From Winogradskyella aurantiaca (lineage in GTDB: Bacteria > Bacteroidota > Bacteroidia > Flavobacteriales > Flavobacteriaceae), in contig NZ_QKTV01000005.1 in assembly GCF_003362725.1 (NCBI RefSeq), positions 247,871 through 311,870 of the forward strand: a stretch of DNA of 64,000 bases, in the 5' to 3' direction. The notes beneath the pieces were generated by a model. It was not told the DNA's origin, made no database searches, and worked only from the letters and a program-made list of their open reading frames with translations. Positions 52,086-61,229 of this stretch are shown piece by piece (position 1 is the first letter of the stretch; each line of letters starts with the position of its first letter). The position numbers and the translations under genes were made by a program.

Positions 52086-52883
52086 ATGAACTGTAAAAAT
52101 TGCGGTCATCACATTGAAGAATGGCAGAATTTCTGCCCTAATTGTGGAGCTAAGGTTATAAGAAACCGTCTAACTCCAAGGATCCTTGCAGAACAGGTCA
52201 ATCAGGAAATCCTAGCCATTGACAATCGCTTGTTCAGAACCTTTTATGCTCTTTTTAGAGCCCCTGAAGACGTTATAGTGGGCTACATAAATGGTGTGCG
52301 AAGGAAATACCAGGATGTATTGCAATACTTTGCAATTGCTCTGACCTTGACTGGTTTTCAGGTATTCTTAATTTCGTTTTTATTTCCAGAATCATTTGAG
52401 GTTAGTAATTCCTTTACCCAATCAATTGATAATCTTCCTGGACAAGAAAATAATCCATTTAGAAACTTAAGTTACAAAGACACAAGTGACTATCAAGGAC
52501 TTGGTTATATACTAACGCTACCCTTCTACGCTTTATCAACCTGGATCGCTTATAGTATTTTTGGAGATAAACGATTCAACCTAACCGAGCACTTTGTTAT
52601 TAATCTATACTACTCCGCTCAAATTATCATTCTCACAGCCTTTATGACCTTTATTGGTGTGGTATTTGGCTTGGATTATTTAACTGCCTCACTCATAACC
52701 ATTGTTCCCTTATATGTCTATTACTATTTTGTTTTAAAGCGGGTTTTTAAAGATTCTTACCTACTAACCTTTGCCAAATTTTTAATTGTTCAGGTAGTCA
52801 ATATGGTCATCTACGCGATTATTGGGGTAGCCGCTGTCATTGGTGTAATAATTTATAAACTGTCTACTGGTGGAGAACTGTAA
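52086..52883 (+). CDS. DUF3667 zinc-ribbon membrane protein, first copy
   Basis: A 265-residue protein with an N-terminal zinc ribbon (CKNCGHH... CPNCGAK; Cys3, Cys6 and a second pair near 18-21) and RNRLTPRILAEQVNQ linking to four or five membrane segments. It shows the family's IDNRLFRTFYALFRAPEDVI and YINGVRRKYQDVLQYF. Its first base follows the cdaA stop directly. The function is unknown. It overlaps its paralogue by 14 bases. Confidence 0.85.
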   Translation: MNCKNCGHHIEEWQNFCPNCGAKVIRNRLTPRILAEQVNQEILAIDNRLFRTFYALFRAPEDVIVGYINGVRRKYQDVLQYFAIALTLTGFQVFLISFLFPESFEVSNSFTQSIDNLPGQENNPFRNLSYKDTSDYQGLGYILTLPFYALSTWIAYSIFGDKRFNLTEHFVINLYYSAQIIILTAFMTFIGVVFGLDYLTASLITIVPLYVYYYFVLKRVFKDSYLLTFAKFLIVQVVNMVIYAIIGVAAVIGVIIYKLSTGGEL

Positions 52884-53658
52884 AAACTGCCATACCGAAT
52901 TAATAGAAGGCGCAGAGTTCTGTCATAATTGTGGTGCTAAAATCATAAGAAATAGGTTGAGCTTCAAGAATCTATTTGAGCATATTACGGAGACCTTTCT
53001 CAATTATGACAACAAGCTGTTACGAACTATTATTTGCTTATTTACAGATCCTACAGATGTCATTGGCGGATATGTCAAGGGGGTGAGAAGGAAGTACGTG
53101 AACCCCTTGAGCTTTTTTGGACTGGCCTTAACACTCAGTGGTTTATCAATTTTTATTCTTAGAAAGTTCTACATGAATGATATTGATTTTTCTATGTTGG
53201 TTATGGAGAACAATCCTGTGAATGAAGACATTTTCATGAGCACTCAAAACTCGCTACAAGAATACAATTCGCTTTTCTACAGTGCTATGATTCCATTTTT
53301 TGGCTTGATTAGTTGGGTGGTGTTTCTCAATAAATCCTACAATCTAACTGAGCACATTGTGATTTACTTGTATACCATGTCACTGATGAGTATCATATCG
53401 GTTGTTTTATCTCAGGTGTTATTGTTTATAAACCCAGATCTTTACATGGTATCGGGCTTCGCAATTTTATTATTCACCTTATTTTATCATTGCCGCCTGT
53501 TCAAGCAATTATTCGAACTTTCGTGGGGGTGGCTCGTAATAAAGACAGCCTTATTTCTGGCACTTTTATTTATTATTTACCTTGGATTGTCTATACTATA
53601 TTTAGTGTATTTAATACAAAGTGGAGCCCTTCAATTAAGTGACTTTGCTCCCAAATAA
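52870..53658 (+). CDS. DUF3667 zinc-ribbon membrane protein, second copy
   Basis: A 262-residue paralogue of the preceding gene with the same zinc ribbon (CKNCHTE... CHNCGAK), RNRLSFKNLFEHI, YDNKLLRTIICLFTDPTDVI and YVKGVRRKYVNPLSFF, and four or five membrane segments. The start is a GTG at 52870 within the upstream gene; it keeps the two Cys pairs. The two copies could form a heteromer. It is convergent with the exporter gene, 0 bases away. Confidence 0.84.
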   Translation: MENCKNCHTELIEGAEFCHNCGAKIIRNRLSFKNLFEHITETFLNYDNKLLRTIICLFTDPTDVIGGYVKGVRRKYVNPLSFFGLALTLSGLSIFILRKFYMNDIDFSMLVMENNPVNEDIFMSTQNSLQEYNSLFYSAMIPFFGLISWVVFLNKSYNLTEHIVIYLYTMSLMSIISVVLSQVLLFINPDLYMVSGFAILLFTLFYHCRLFKQLFELSWGWLVIKTALFLALLFIIYLGLSILYLVYLIQSGALQLSDFAPK

Positions 53659-55428
53659 TCAGGAAGCTTCTGCCTTGAGAAACTGTACCTCATACAGATT
53701 TTTGTAATACCCATTCTCCTTCTGAAGTAAACTCTTATGAGTACCTACTTCTACGATCTTACCGGCATCTAATACAATGATTTTATCCGCCTGTTGTATG
53801 GTCGCCAATCGATGGGCAATAATTATAGATGTACGGCCATTTGTAATGGCGTCCGTAGCATCTTGCATGAGTTGTTCTGTATAGGTATCAACCGAAGAGG
53901 TGGCTTCATCCAATATTAGAATACTTGGATTGGTAACGTAAGCTCTTAAAAATGAGATCAACTGACGTTGTCCTGAAGATAGCATAACACCACGTTCCTT
54001 AACATTATACTGGTAGCCACCAGGTAAAGATGAGATAAAGTCATGTATTCCAATGGTTTTCGCTGCCGCTATAACATCGGCTTCCATGATATACTCATTA
54101 CCAAGGGTAATATTATTGAGAATGGTATCTGCAAACAAAAACACGTCCTGAAGCACCACTGCTATTTGGTTACGTAAGGATTCCAGAGACATGTTCTTTA
54201 TATCCTTAGCATCAATTTCAATGGTACCAGAATCAATATCGTAGAAGCGATTTAATAAATTGATAATAGTGGATTTACCAGCACCGGTTGCTCCCACTAT
54301 GGCAACAGTTTCACCTGCAGATATGTCCACTGATATTCCTTTTAAAACTTCCTCGCCTTGAACATACGAGAAACGGACATCCCTTAATTGAATATCACCC
54401 CTAAACTGATTAACAATTTCTTTACCAGAATCATCAATTTGCGAATCTGTATCAAGAACCTTAAAAACACGGTCAGCCGCCACCATTCCCATTTGAAGGG
54501 TGTTAAACTTATTGGCTATTTGATTCAAAGGTCTAAACAGCAATGGAATGTACATTGTAAAAGCAATTAGCTCACCAACCGATGTTCCCGGATTTATGGA
54601 AACGGCATCGAAACCACCTGCTAAAATAACAAGTGCCATTGTGAGAGATGATACAAATTCCGCAACTGGAAAAAATATGGAATTGTACCAAACCGTGCGT
54701 AACCATCCTTTCTTATGACGTTCGTTTATGGCTTTGAAGTTTTTATATTCCGTATCTTCTCTTGTAAAGAGTTGCAGGATTTTCATCCCCGTAATCCGTT
54801 CTTGAACAAAGGAATTTAAGTTAGATATTTCTGTTCTAACATCTTCAAATGCCTGCTTCATATATTTCTGAAAGATCCGCGTAGCAATGATAATTATGGG
54901 AAGTGTTGAAAACACAATTAAGCTCAGCTTTACATTTAAGAAGAGCATAAATCCAGCAACTACAAGCATTTTAAGTATGTCACTAAATATCATAAATAAG
55001 CCTTGCCCAAAAATATCGGCAATTCGCTCCATATCGGTGACTGCACGCGTAATCAATACCCCGACTGAGGACTTATCAAAATAGGTCATCTTGAATCTGA
55101 GCATGTGTTTAAAAACCTTGATTCTTATATCACGCACCACAGATTGCCCCAGCCAACTTGCATAATAAATATATAATAGCTGTGACACCACCTCAAGAAC
55201 CAACAGCACAAGCATGATAATGATGTAAACAAAAAATCCATCTAGCTTCTTTAAAGCTATTTGCGAATCAATTGCCTCACGCAGAACATAAGGTCTGAGT
55301 GCACCAAAAAGAGCCAAGCCAACTACACAAACCAAAGACAAGGCAAATATTCCTCTATACGGTTTTATGTAATCCAGTAGCCTTCTAAATAAGGTAACAT
55401 CAAATATCTTCTTTGCTTTCTCTGCCAT
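53659..55428 (-). CDS. ABC exporter, fused permease and ATPase (MsbA-like)
   Basis: A 589-residue half-transporter that acts as a dimer. The N-terminal permease has six helices (first ~320 residues); the ATPase has Walker A GATGAGKSTIINLL, signature LSSGQRQ, Walker B SILILDEATSS and switch His AHRLATI. This type flips lipids or exports drugs and peptides. It is 8 bases downstream of truA on the same strand. Its stop abuts the convergent DUF3667 gene. Confidence 0.93.
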   Translation of the reverse strand: MAEKAKKIFDVTLFRRLLDYIKPYRGIFALSLVCVVGLALFGALRPYVLREAIDSQIALKKLDGFFVYIIIMLVLLVLEVVSQLLYIYYASWLGQSVVRDIRIKVFKHMLRFKMTYFDKSSVGVLITRAVTDMERIADIFGQGLFMIFSDILKMLVVAGFMLFLNVKLSLIVFSTLPIIIIATRIFQKYMKQAFEDVRTEISNLNSFVQERITGMKILQLFTREDTEYKNFKAINERHKKGWLRTVWYNSIFFPVAEFVSSLTMALVILAGGFDAVSINPGTSVGELIAFTMYIPLLFRPLNQIANKFNTLQMGMVAADRVFKVLDTDSQIDDSGKEIVNQFRGDIQLRDVRFSYVQGEEVLKGISVDISAGETVAIVGATGAGKSTIINLLNRFYDIDSGTIEIDAKDIKNMSLESLRNQIAVVLQDVFLFADTILNNITLGNEYIMEADVIAAAKTIGIHDFISSLPGGYQYNVKERGVMLSSGQRQLISFLRAYVTNPSILILDEATSSVDTYTEQLMQDATDAITNGRTSIIIAHRLATIQQADKIIVLDAGKIVEVGTHKSLLQKENGYYKNLYEVQFLKAEAS

Positions 55429-55436
55429 GAATTTTG

Positions 55437-56195
55437 TTAACTGTGTTTCTCGTTTATAAAAATTCCCTCAGGATAAACTACCTCACTTAAATACAAACCG
55501 TGAGCAGGAACGGAGTAACCAGCTTTTGAACGGTTTTTCGATTCAATAATACAATGTAAATCGTCTAGTTGTATTTTGTGGAGCCCAATATCAATCATCG
55601 TCCCAACAATAGCTCTTACCATATTTCGCAAAAAACGGTCCGCTGTAATCACAAACTCAAGCGATTCATCTTTTTTAGTCCAATGCGCCTTACTAATGTC
55701 GCAAATAAACGTTTTTACGTCAGTATTAGTCTTAGAAAAGCATTCAAAATCTTTATACTGCAATAAGATATCGCCAGCTTTATTCATCGTTTCAACATCC
55801 AAATCCTGATGTAAATAGTAGGATCTATTTTTTAAGAACGGATTTTTCTTCTGATGAATTTTATAGATGTAAGATCTTGATGCAGCATCAAACCGAGCAT
55901 GTGCGTCATCTCCCACTGTTCTAATAGAATTGATGGCAATATCATAGGGTAAAAACGAATTTAATCGGTATAGCAAATTCTCTTTATCAAGTAAATCTTT
56001 GCTTTCAAAATGAGCAAACATCTGCAAAGAATGAACTCCAGCATCCGTTCTGCCCGCTCCTGTAATGGATATAGACTCGCTTAATAGCTTACCTAAAGCA
56101 TCTTCCAGAACTTCCTGGACGCTCACTGCATCTGGTTGGTTTTGCCAACCATGATAGTTGGTACCATCAAATTTTAATTCTATGAAATATCTCAA
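55437..56195 (-). CDS. truA: tRNA pseudouridine(38-40) synthase
   Basis: Modifies uridines 38-40 in the tRNA anticodon stem-loop. The 252-residue protein has the catalytic Asp51 in ITGAGRTDAGVHS and the FHARFDAASRSYIYKI-like region (here DDAHARFDAASRSY). A -7 box lies at 56216-56223. It precedes the exporter gene by 8 bases and is divergent from a metallophosphoesterase gene. Confidence 0.95.
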   Translation of the reverse strand: MRYFIELKFDGTNYHGWQNQPDAVSVQEVLEDALGKLLSESISITGAGRTDAGVHSLQMFAHFESKDLLDKENLLYRLNSFLPYDIAINSIRTVGDDAHARFDAASRSYIYKIHQKKNPFLKNRSYYLHQDLDVETMNKAGDILLQYKDFECFSKTNTDVKTFICDISKAHWTKKDESLEFVITADRFLRNMVRAIVGTMIDIGLHKIQLDDLHCIIESKNRSKAGYSVPAHGLYLSEVVYPEGIFINEKHS

Positions 56196-56205
56196 GCTAA
56201 AGCTC

Positions 56206-56223
56206 TATTTTTGAGCAAATATA
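56206..56223. promoter_or_regulatory. Overlapping divergent -7 boxes between truA and the phosphoesterase gene
   Basis: Plus strand TATTTTTG (56206-56213) and minus strand TATATTTG (56216-56223) are both exact TAnnTTTG matches. They are face to face, so the two promoters likely compete. Confidence 0.55.
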
Positions 56224-56281
56224 GTCCATTTCACAGGGCCTAAACTCGAATTAACAAAATATCAAGACCCTTTTTAAATCA

Positions 56282-56773
56282 ATGAAAAAAATCCTCTTAT
56301 TATCAGACACACATAGCTATATGGATAGTGCCGTTCTTAAACATGTAAAAAACAGTGATGAGGTATGGCACGCAGGCGACATTGGGGATTTAACGGTTAC
56401 AGATCAGATAAAAAAACTAACGACCCTCAGAGCTGTATGGGGTAATATTGATAATGCGACCATCCGAGCCGAGTTTCCTGAGCATCAAAAATTTACTTGT
56501 GAAGGTATGCGCGTTTGGATGACCCACATTGGAGGTTATCCCCCTAAATACAACATGCGAACTAGAGATAAGCTACAGCAAAACCCACCCGATTTATTCA
56601 TATGTGGCCATTCCCACATACTAAAAGTGATGCCCGATAAACAACTTAATCTTATACACATGAATCCAGGTGCTATAGGAAAGCATGGGTTTCAAAAGGT
56701 AAGAACCATGCTCAGATTTCAAATTGACAACGGGAAACTTTCCAATCTTGAAGTGATAGAGTATAAAAAATAA
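56282..56773 (+). CDS. YfcE/MJ0936-type metallophosphoesterase
   Basis: A 163-residue calcineurin-like phosphoesterase. It has LLLSDTHSYMD, HAGDIGDLT, WGNIDNA, CGHSHI and HMNPGAIGKHG, the metal-binding set of small MPEs that cleave phosphodiesters. It is transcribed away from truA and ends in a terminator. The physiological substrate is unknown. Confidence 0.93.
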   Translation: MKKILLLSDTHSYMDSAVLKHVKNSDEVWHAGDIGDLTVTDQIKKLTTLRAVWGNIDNATIRAEFPEHQKFTCEGMRVWMTHIGGYPPKYNMRTRDKLQQNPPDLFICGHSHILKVMPDKQLNLIHMNPGAIGKHGFQKVRTMLRFQIDNGKLSNLEVIEYKK

Positions 56774-56801
56774 AAACCCAGACGGCAGCGTCTGGGTTTT
56801 T
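56772..56801. terminator. Terminator after the phosphoesterase gene
   Basis: AAAAACCCAGACG (56772-56784) and CGTCTGGGTTTTT (56789-56801) are perfectly complementary around GCAG. It can also serve the convergent DUF4293 gene. Confidence 0.9.
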
Positions 56802-56828
56802 CACACTAATACTACTAAGATGTTAGGT

Positions 56829-57239
56829 TTATCGTAAACGATCCACAGATTTTACAAGATCCTCATCCTTTTTAATAGCCTTGTTGGCCAAGGCCAAACA
56901 CACGATAGAAATAACAGGAATAAGCATCCCAATACCTTTCTCAGAAACTTGAATTTCTCCAGATAAGTTTAGCGATACATAAACGAAAAACGCTAGTAGA
57001 ATAAAGTTTAATATGATGTTTAACCTTCCAAGAACAAATTGTCTCTTCCGGTTTTTAAAACTCAAAATTGAAATGAACGATAATGCTGAAGATACTAAAA
57101 ACCCACCGAAAACTGCCAGTTGGTCTTGCGCATAAATGTCAATACTTTGGGCATCAACCCATAACGGAAATACAAAGATAAGCCCTGCAGAAATAAGCAA
57201 GGCAAACATTAGATAAACCGTTTGTATTCTTTGAATCAT
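56829..57239 (-). CDS. DUF4293 membrane protein
   Basis: A 136-residue protein with four membrane segments beginning MIQRIQTVYLMFALLISAGL, the invariant start of DUF4293, and basic KNRKRQF between helices 2 and 3. The start is placed at 57239, because a -7 box (57261-57268) leaves no room for an ATG at 57263. The function is unknown. It is divergent from rho. Confidence 0.9.
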   Translation of the reverse strand: MIQRIQTVYLMFALLISAGLIFVFPLWVDAQSIDIYAQDQLAVFGGFLVSSALSFISILSFKNRKRQFVLGRLNIILNFILLAFFVYVSLNLSGEIQVSEKGIGMLIPVISIVCLALANKAIKKDEDLVKSVDRLR

Positions 57240-57260
57240 ACCATTCAATAACAGCGTTGG

Positions 57261-57268
57261 CAAAATTA
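57261..57268 (-). promoter_or_regulatory. -7 box of the DUF4293 gene
   Basis: The minus strand reads TAATTTTG, matching TAnnTTTG, 22 bases before the chosen ATG. Confidence 0.5.
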
Positions 57269-57455
57269 GTTCTTTATTCTTAAAAAGAAACGCTTATTTT
57301 AAATAAAAATATTGTATTATTGCATTGCACGGTCACTAAATACTATGTTCTTACTGTGCATCTTCCGATTTAATTTTACTGTTTCTTTTTCTAATTTCAG
57401 TCTGAAACAATTGAATCATTTACTATCGAAATAAATACTATTTACATATAAAATA

Positions 57456-59069
57456 ATGTTTGAAATTGCTCAATTGAAGGCAATGAAATTGCCTGAATTA
57501 CAAAACATTGCCAGTCAACTTAAGGTCCCTAAATACCGCTCCCTTAAGAAACTAGATTTAGTTTATCAAATCCTAGATTATCAGGCATCAAATCCAGAAG
57601 CCACTAAGGCTCTAGACACGGCAACTGCACCTGCAGAAAAGAAAGAAGCGGCTCCTCAAAAAAATCAAAACCGCCAGAGAAGACCAAGAGCTCAAAAGGA
57701 TACAGAATCCAATGCTAAAGAACAGCAGAAGATTGAGTTTAAAGAGTCTGACAAAAAAGACGCGAAACCTGAGAAGAAACAAGAGAATAAACAGGAAAAC
57801 AAGCAGGAGAATAAACAAAGGGATCAAAAACAAGATAATAGATCTAAACGCAACCAAGGCGGACAACAACAGTCTAAAAACCAAAATCAACAACATCAAA
57901 AAAATAACGGTAACAAGGATAACAGAAATCGCTATCGTGAACCTGATTTTGAATTTGATGCAATTATCGAGAGCGAAGGTGTTTTAGATATCATGCAAGA
58001 CGGTTATGGTTTCTTAAGATCATCAGATTATAACTACCTATCCTCACCAGACGATATATACGTATCGCAAAGTCAAATACGTCTATTTGGTCTAAAGACT
58101 GGGGATACAGTGCTTGGTCATGTAAGACCACCAAAAGAGGGTGAAAAGTATTTCCCCTTAATAAAGGTGAGTAAAATTAATGGCCAAAGTCCACAAGTAG
58201 TAAGAGATCGTGTTTCATTTGAACACCTAACTCCACTTTTTCCACAGGAAAAATTTAATATTGCCGAACGTCAAAGCACTATTTCTACCCGTGTTATGGA
58301 CCTTTTCTCACCTATTGGTAAGGGTCAGCGTGGTATGATTGTGTCGCAACCTAAAACTGGTAAGACGATGCTATTAAAGGATGTGGCAAACGCTATAGCT
58401 GCAAATCATCCTGAGGTATATCAAATGATTCTTTTAATAGACGAACGTCCCGAGGAAGTCACAGACATGCAACGTAATGTGCGTGGGGAAGTAATAGCCT
58501 CTACCTTTGATAAAGAGGCTCATGAGCATGTGAAAATCGCCAATATCGTATTGGAAAAAGCCAAGCGTTTAGTAGAGTGTGGACATGATGTAGTGATCCT
58601 TTTGGATTCAATTACAAGGCTGGCAAGAGCTTACAATACTGTTCAACCGGCCTCTGGAAAAATACTTAGTGGTGGTGTTGACGCCAATGCTTTACACAGA
58701 CCAAAGCGATTCTTTGGTGCTGCTCGAAACATTGAAAATGGAGGTTCCTTAACTATAATTGCTACAGCCCTTACAGAAACAGGATCAAAAATGGACGAGG
58801 TTATCTTTGAAGAATTCAAGGGTACTGGTAACATGGAGCTTCAGTTAGATAGAAAAATATCAAATCGTAGAATTTTCCCTGCCATTGATCTAACCTCCTC
58901 AAGCACACGTCGTGATGATCTTCTCTTAGATGATAATACTATTCAAAGAATGTGGGTGATGAGAAAGTACCTTGCTGATATGAATCCCGTTGAAGCTATG
59001 GAGTTTATTAACGATCGCTTTAAGCAGACCCGAAACAATGAAGAGTTTCTTATTTCTATGAATGGCTAG
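57456..59069 (+). CDS. rho: Transcription termination factor Rho with long disordered insert
   Basis: Hexameric RNA helicase that ends transcription. The 537-residue protein has a SAP-like N-terminal part (1-50), a Lys/Gln/Asn-rich disordered insert (about 52-160), the OB/cold-shock RNA-binding domain (about 165-245, [19 protein letters not shown]) and the ATPase (from about 285; Walker A QPKTGKT, Walker [17 protein letters not shown]). E. coli Rho has 419 residues; the extra length is the insert. Such inserts are known in Bacteroidota, and in Bacteroides the Rho insert drives condensate formation. A 190-base leader precedes it. Confidence 0.96.
   Translation: MFEIAQLKAMKLPELQNIASQLKVPKYRSLKKLDLVYQILDYQASNPEATKALDTATAPAEKKEAAPQKNQNRQRRPRAQKDTESNAKEQQKIEFKESDKKDAKPEKKQENKQENKQENKQRDQKQDNRSKRNQGGQQQSKNQNQQHQKNNGNKDNRNRYREPDFEFDAIIESEGVLDIMQDGYGFLRSSDYNYLSSPDDIYVSQSQIRLFGLKTGDTVLGHVRPPKEGEKYFPLIKVSKINGQSPQVVRDRVSFEHLTPLFPQEKFNIAERQSTISTRVMDLFSPIGKGQRGMIVSQPKTGKTMLLKDVANAIAANHPEVYQMILLIDERPEEVTDMQRNVRGEVIASTFDKEAHEHVKIANIVLEKAKRLVECGHDVVILLDSITRLARAYNTVQPASGKILSGGVDANALHRPKRFFGAARNIENGGSLTIIATALTETGSKMDEVIFEEFKGTGNMELQLDRKISNRRIFPAIDLTSSSTRRDDLLLDDNTIQRMWVMRKYLADMNPVEAMEFINDRFKQTRNNEEFLISMNG
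57780..57815 (+). repeat. 12-base tandem repeats within the rho insert
   Basis: Three units of the form CAnGAnAAnAAn encode QENK three times in a row. Slippage here would change the length of the disordered insert without a frameshift. Confidence 0.7.
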
Positions 59070-59093
59070 TTTCAAAAAACAGAGCACAATATT

Positions 59094-59124
59094 AAAAACC
59101 CATTCCTAACAGAATGGGTTTTTA
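59094..59124 (+). terminator. Terminator of rho
   Basis: AAAACCCATTC (59095-59105) and GAATGGGTTTT (59112-59122) form a perfect 11-bp stem around a 6-base loop, followed by T. Confidence 0.9.
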
Positions 59125-59134
59125 ATTGCATGGT

Positions 59135-59165
59135 ATAAAAAAAGTCTTTCCAAATGGAAAGACTT
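59135..59165 (-). terminator. Terminator of rpsT
   Basis: AAGTCTTTCC (59142-59151) and GGAAAGACTT (59156-59165) are perfectly complementary around AAAT, with a long T run on the minus strand. It lies about 30 bases after the rpsT stop. Confidence 0.9.
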
Positions 59166-59194
59166 CCCTAATTTTCAATCAATCTCTCTAAATC

Positions 59195-59446
59195 TTAAAG
59201 CGCCGCTACTTTCTTAGTAAGGCTAGATTTTAGGTTAGCTGCTTTGTTAGAATGAATCACATTCCTTTTAGCTAATTTATCAATCATGCTAACCACAGAT
59301 GGTAACAATTCATTCGCTTCTTTTGCATCAGTTGTCTCACGTAATTTCTTAATTGCATTACGTGTAGTTTTGTGCTGATAACGGTTTAGCAAACGCTTTT
59401 TCTCGTTACTTCTAATTCTTTTTAAAGCTGACTTATGATTTGCCAT
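59195..59446 (-). CDS. rpsT: 30S ribosomal protein S20
   Basis: An 83-residue very basic protein with [40 protein letters not shown] and [21 protein letters not shown], the standard S20 layout of three helices binding 16S rRNA. It is transcribed with or just after tRNA-Glu and ends in a terminator. Confidence 0.97.
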   Translation of the reverse strand: MANHKSALKRIRSNEKKRLLNRYQHKTTRNAIKKLRETTDAKEANELLPSVVSMIDKLAKRNVIHSNKAANLKSSLTKKVAAL

Positions 59447-59467
59447 TTCTTTATTAATTTTTTTTAG

Positions 59468-59539
59468 TAGCCCGTAGGGGAATCGAACCCCTCTTACCAG
59501 GATGAAAACCTGGCGTCCTAGCCGATAGACGAACGGGCC
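59468..59539 (-). tRNA. tRNA-Glu (anticodon TTC)
   Basis: Minus-strand cloverleaf: acceptor GGCCCGT / ACGGGCT (one G-U pair), anticodon stem CCAGG / CCTGG with loop TTTTCAT (anticodon TTC), T arm GGGGTTCGATTCCCC, discriminator A and no encoded CCA. 72 bases. It reads GAA and GAG. Confidence 0.95.
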
Positions 59540-59599
59540 ATATCGTTCTTAATTTTTACTAATTCTATTAATGAACAGACAACGTTTCCATTGCGGATG

Positions 59600-59629
59600 C
59601 AAAAATACAACTATTTTTAAATGTTGCAA
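59600..59629 (-). promoter_or_regulatory. Promoter of tRNA-Glu (TTG-N19-TATTTTTG)
   Basis: Minus strand TTG (59627-59629), exactly 19 bases, TATTTTTG (59600-59607), then CA. It is a textbook match to the Bacteroidota promoter and lies 61 bases before the tRNA 5' end. Confidence 0.8.
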
Positions 59630-59652
59630 CCACAAATTAATTTTTTTTAAAA

Positions 59653-61131
59653 TTAATATGCTTTAGCAAATAAAACACGGCCTTCTGAGTGATTTCCTGT
59701 ATAAACACAAGACCCTTCCTCATCTTTCCGGTCGTAAGGAATACATCTAATGGTAGCTTTTGTAAGCTCCTTTATCTTCTGTTCAGTTTCAGGGGTACCA
59801 TCCCAATGCGCAGAAATAAATCCACCTTTAGATTCAAGGATCGATTTAAATTCATCAAATGTATCTACCTCGGTGATATGATCATTTCTGAAATTCAAGG
59901 CTTTGTTATAAAGCTCGTTTTGAATTAGATCCAACAAATTAGAAATTCGCTCTTCAATTCCTTCAATCGATACAATTTCTTTACTCAAAGTATCCCTTCT
60001 TGCTAACTCAACTGTTCCGTTCTCTAAATCTTTTGGCCCTAATGCTATACGTAATGGTACACCTTGTAATTCGTGCTGTGCAAATTTTGCTCCAGGTCGA
60101 AATTCGTCTCTATTATCAAACTTTACCGATATATTCAGGTTGCGTAATTTTTCTGCAACTGCATTTGCCACCTTAGCTATAGCCTCACGCTGTTCATCAG
60201 ACCTGTAAATAGGAACAATAACCACTTGAAAAGGGGCGAGTTTTGGTGGTAACACCAATCCTTTATCGTCGCTATGGGTCATAATTAAAGCACCCATTAA
60301 TCGGGTCGACACACCCCACGAAGTTGCCCAAACATGATCTAACTTTCCTTCTTTATTAGCGAACTTCACGTCGAAAGCCTTAGCAAAATTTTGACCTAAG
60401 AAATGTGACGTACCTGCTTGAAGTGCCTTGCCATCCTGCATAAGCGCCTCAATACAATGTGTATCAATGGCGCCGGCAAAACGCTCAGACTCAGTTTTAA
60501 CCCCTTTAATAACAGGAATTGCCATAAACCCTTCTACAAAATCTGCATAGACCTTATTCATTAAAATGGTCTCATCAATTGCTTCTTGTTCGGTAGCATG
60601 AGCCGTGTGTCCCTCCTGCCATAAAAACTCTGCAGTTCTTAAAAACAAACGCGTTCTCATTTCCCAACGGACCACGTTTGCCCATTGGTTAATAAGTATA
60701 GGGAGGTCTCTGTAACTTTGAATCCAATTTTTATAGGTGTTCCAAATAATGGCCTCACTGGTAGGTCTCACTACCAACTCCTCTTCCAATCTCGCCTCTG
60801 GATCAACTCTTAATTTACCGGGCTTTTCAGGATCGTTCTGCAGTCTGTAATGAGTAACAACAGCGCATTCTTTGGCAAATCCTTCTGCATTTTTTTCCTC
60901 GGCCTCAAACAAACTTTTTGGAACAAACAAAGGAAAGTAAGCATTTTGATGACCAGTTGCTTTAAACATTTTGTCCAACTCAGCTTGCATCTTTTCCCAA
61001 ATAGCAAAACCATAGGGTTTGATGACCATACAACCACGAACAGCAGAGTTCTCAGCCAAATCAGCCTTTACTACTAATTCGTTATACCACTTGGAATAAT
61101 CCTCATCTCTCTTTGTTAGGTTTTTACTCAT
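59653..61131 (-). CDS. proS: Prolyl-tRNA synthetase (archaeal/eukaryote-like)
   Basis: Class II synthetase charging tRNA-Pro. The 492-residue length, [20 protein letters not shown] start, [37 protein letters not shown] motif 2 (here [11 protein letters not shown]), and a C-terminal domain with [18 protein letters not shown] place it in the type that lacks the bacterial editing insert. The last part fits zinc- or Tyr-ended forms (ending in KAY). A promoter lies at 61186-61216. Confidence 0.96.
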   Translation of the reverse strand: MSKNLTKRDEDYSKWYNELVVKADLAENSAVRGCMVIKPYGFAIWEKMQAELDKMFKATGHQNAYFPLFVPKSLFEAEEKNAEGFAKECAVVTHYRLQNDPEKPGKLRVDPEARLEEELVVRPTSEAIIWNTYKNWIQSYRDLPILINQWANVVRWEMRTRLFLRTAEFLWQEGHTAHATEQEAIDETILMNKVYADFVEGFMAIPVIKGVKTESERFAGAIDTHCIEALMQDGKALQAGTSHFLGQNFAKAFDVKFANKEGKLDHVWATSWGVSTRLMGALIMTHSDDKGLVLPPKLAPFQVVIVPIYRSDEQREAIAKVANAVAEKLRNLNISVKFDNRDEFRPGAKFAQHELQGVPLRIALGPKDLENGTVELARRDTLSKEIVSIEGIEERISNLLDLIQNELYNKALNFRNDHITEVDTFDEFKSILESKGGFISAHWDGTPETEQKIKELTKATIRCIPYDRKDEEGSCVYTGNHSEGRVLFAKAY

Positions 61132-61185
61132 CTGTTTAAGTTTGGCATAGAAATTGATTCTATGTTAAAGAAATAATATAAGACG

Positions 61186-61216
61186 CAAAACTAATTATTT
61201 TTGTAATGTCCAACAA
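61186..61216 (-). promoter_or_regulatory. Promoter of proS
   Basis: Minus strand TTG (61214-61216), 20 bases, TAGTTTTG (61186-61193), then CG. It fits TTG-N19-21-TAnnTTTG. Confidence 0.65.
61196..61203 (+). promoter_or_regulatory. -7 box of the Gly/Arg/Ser-rich lipoprotein gene
   Basis: TATTTTTG (61196-61203) is an exact TAnnTTTG. It puts transcription start near 61210, so an ATG at 61206 would be untranscribed and the start at 61230 is favoured. Confidence 0.55.
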
Positions 61217-61229
61217 TAAAAAACGTGAG

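Noticed and set aside
58643..58834. Minus-strand ORF inside rho
   Set aside because: Shadow of the conserved ATPase coding region.
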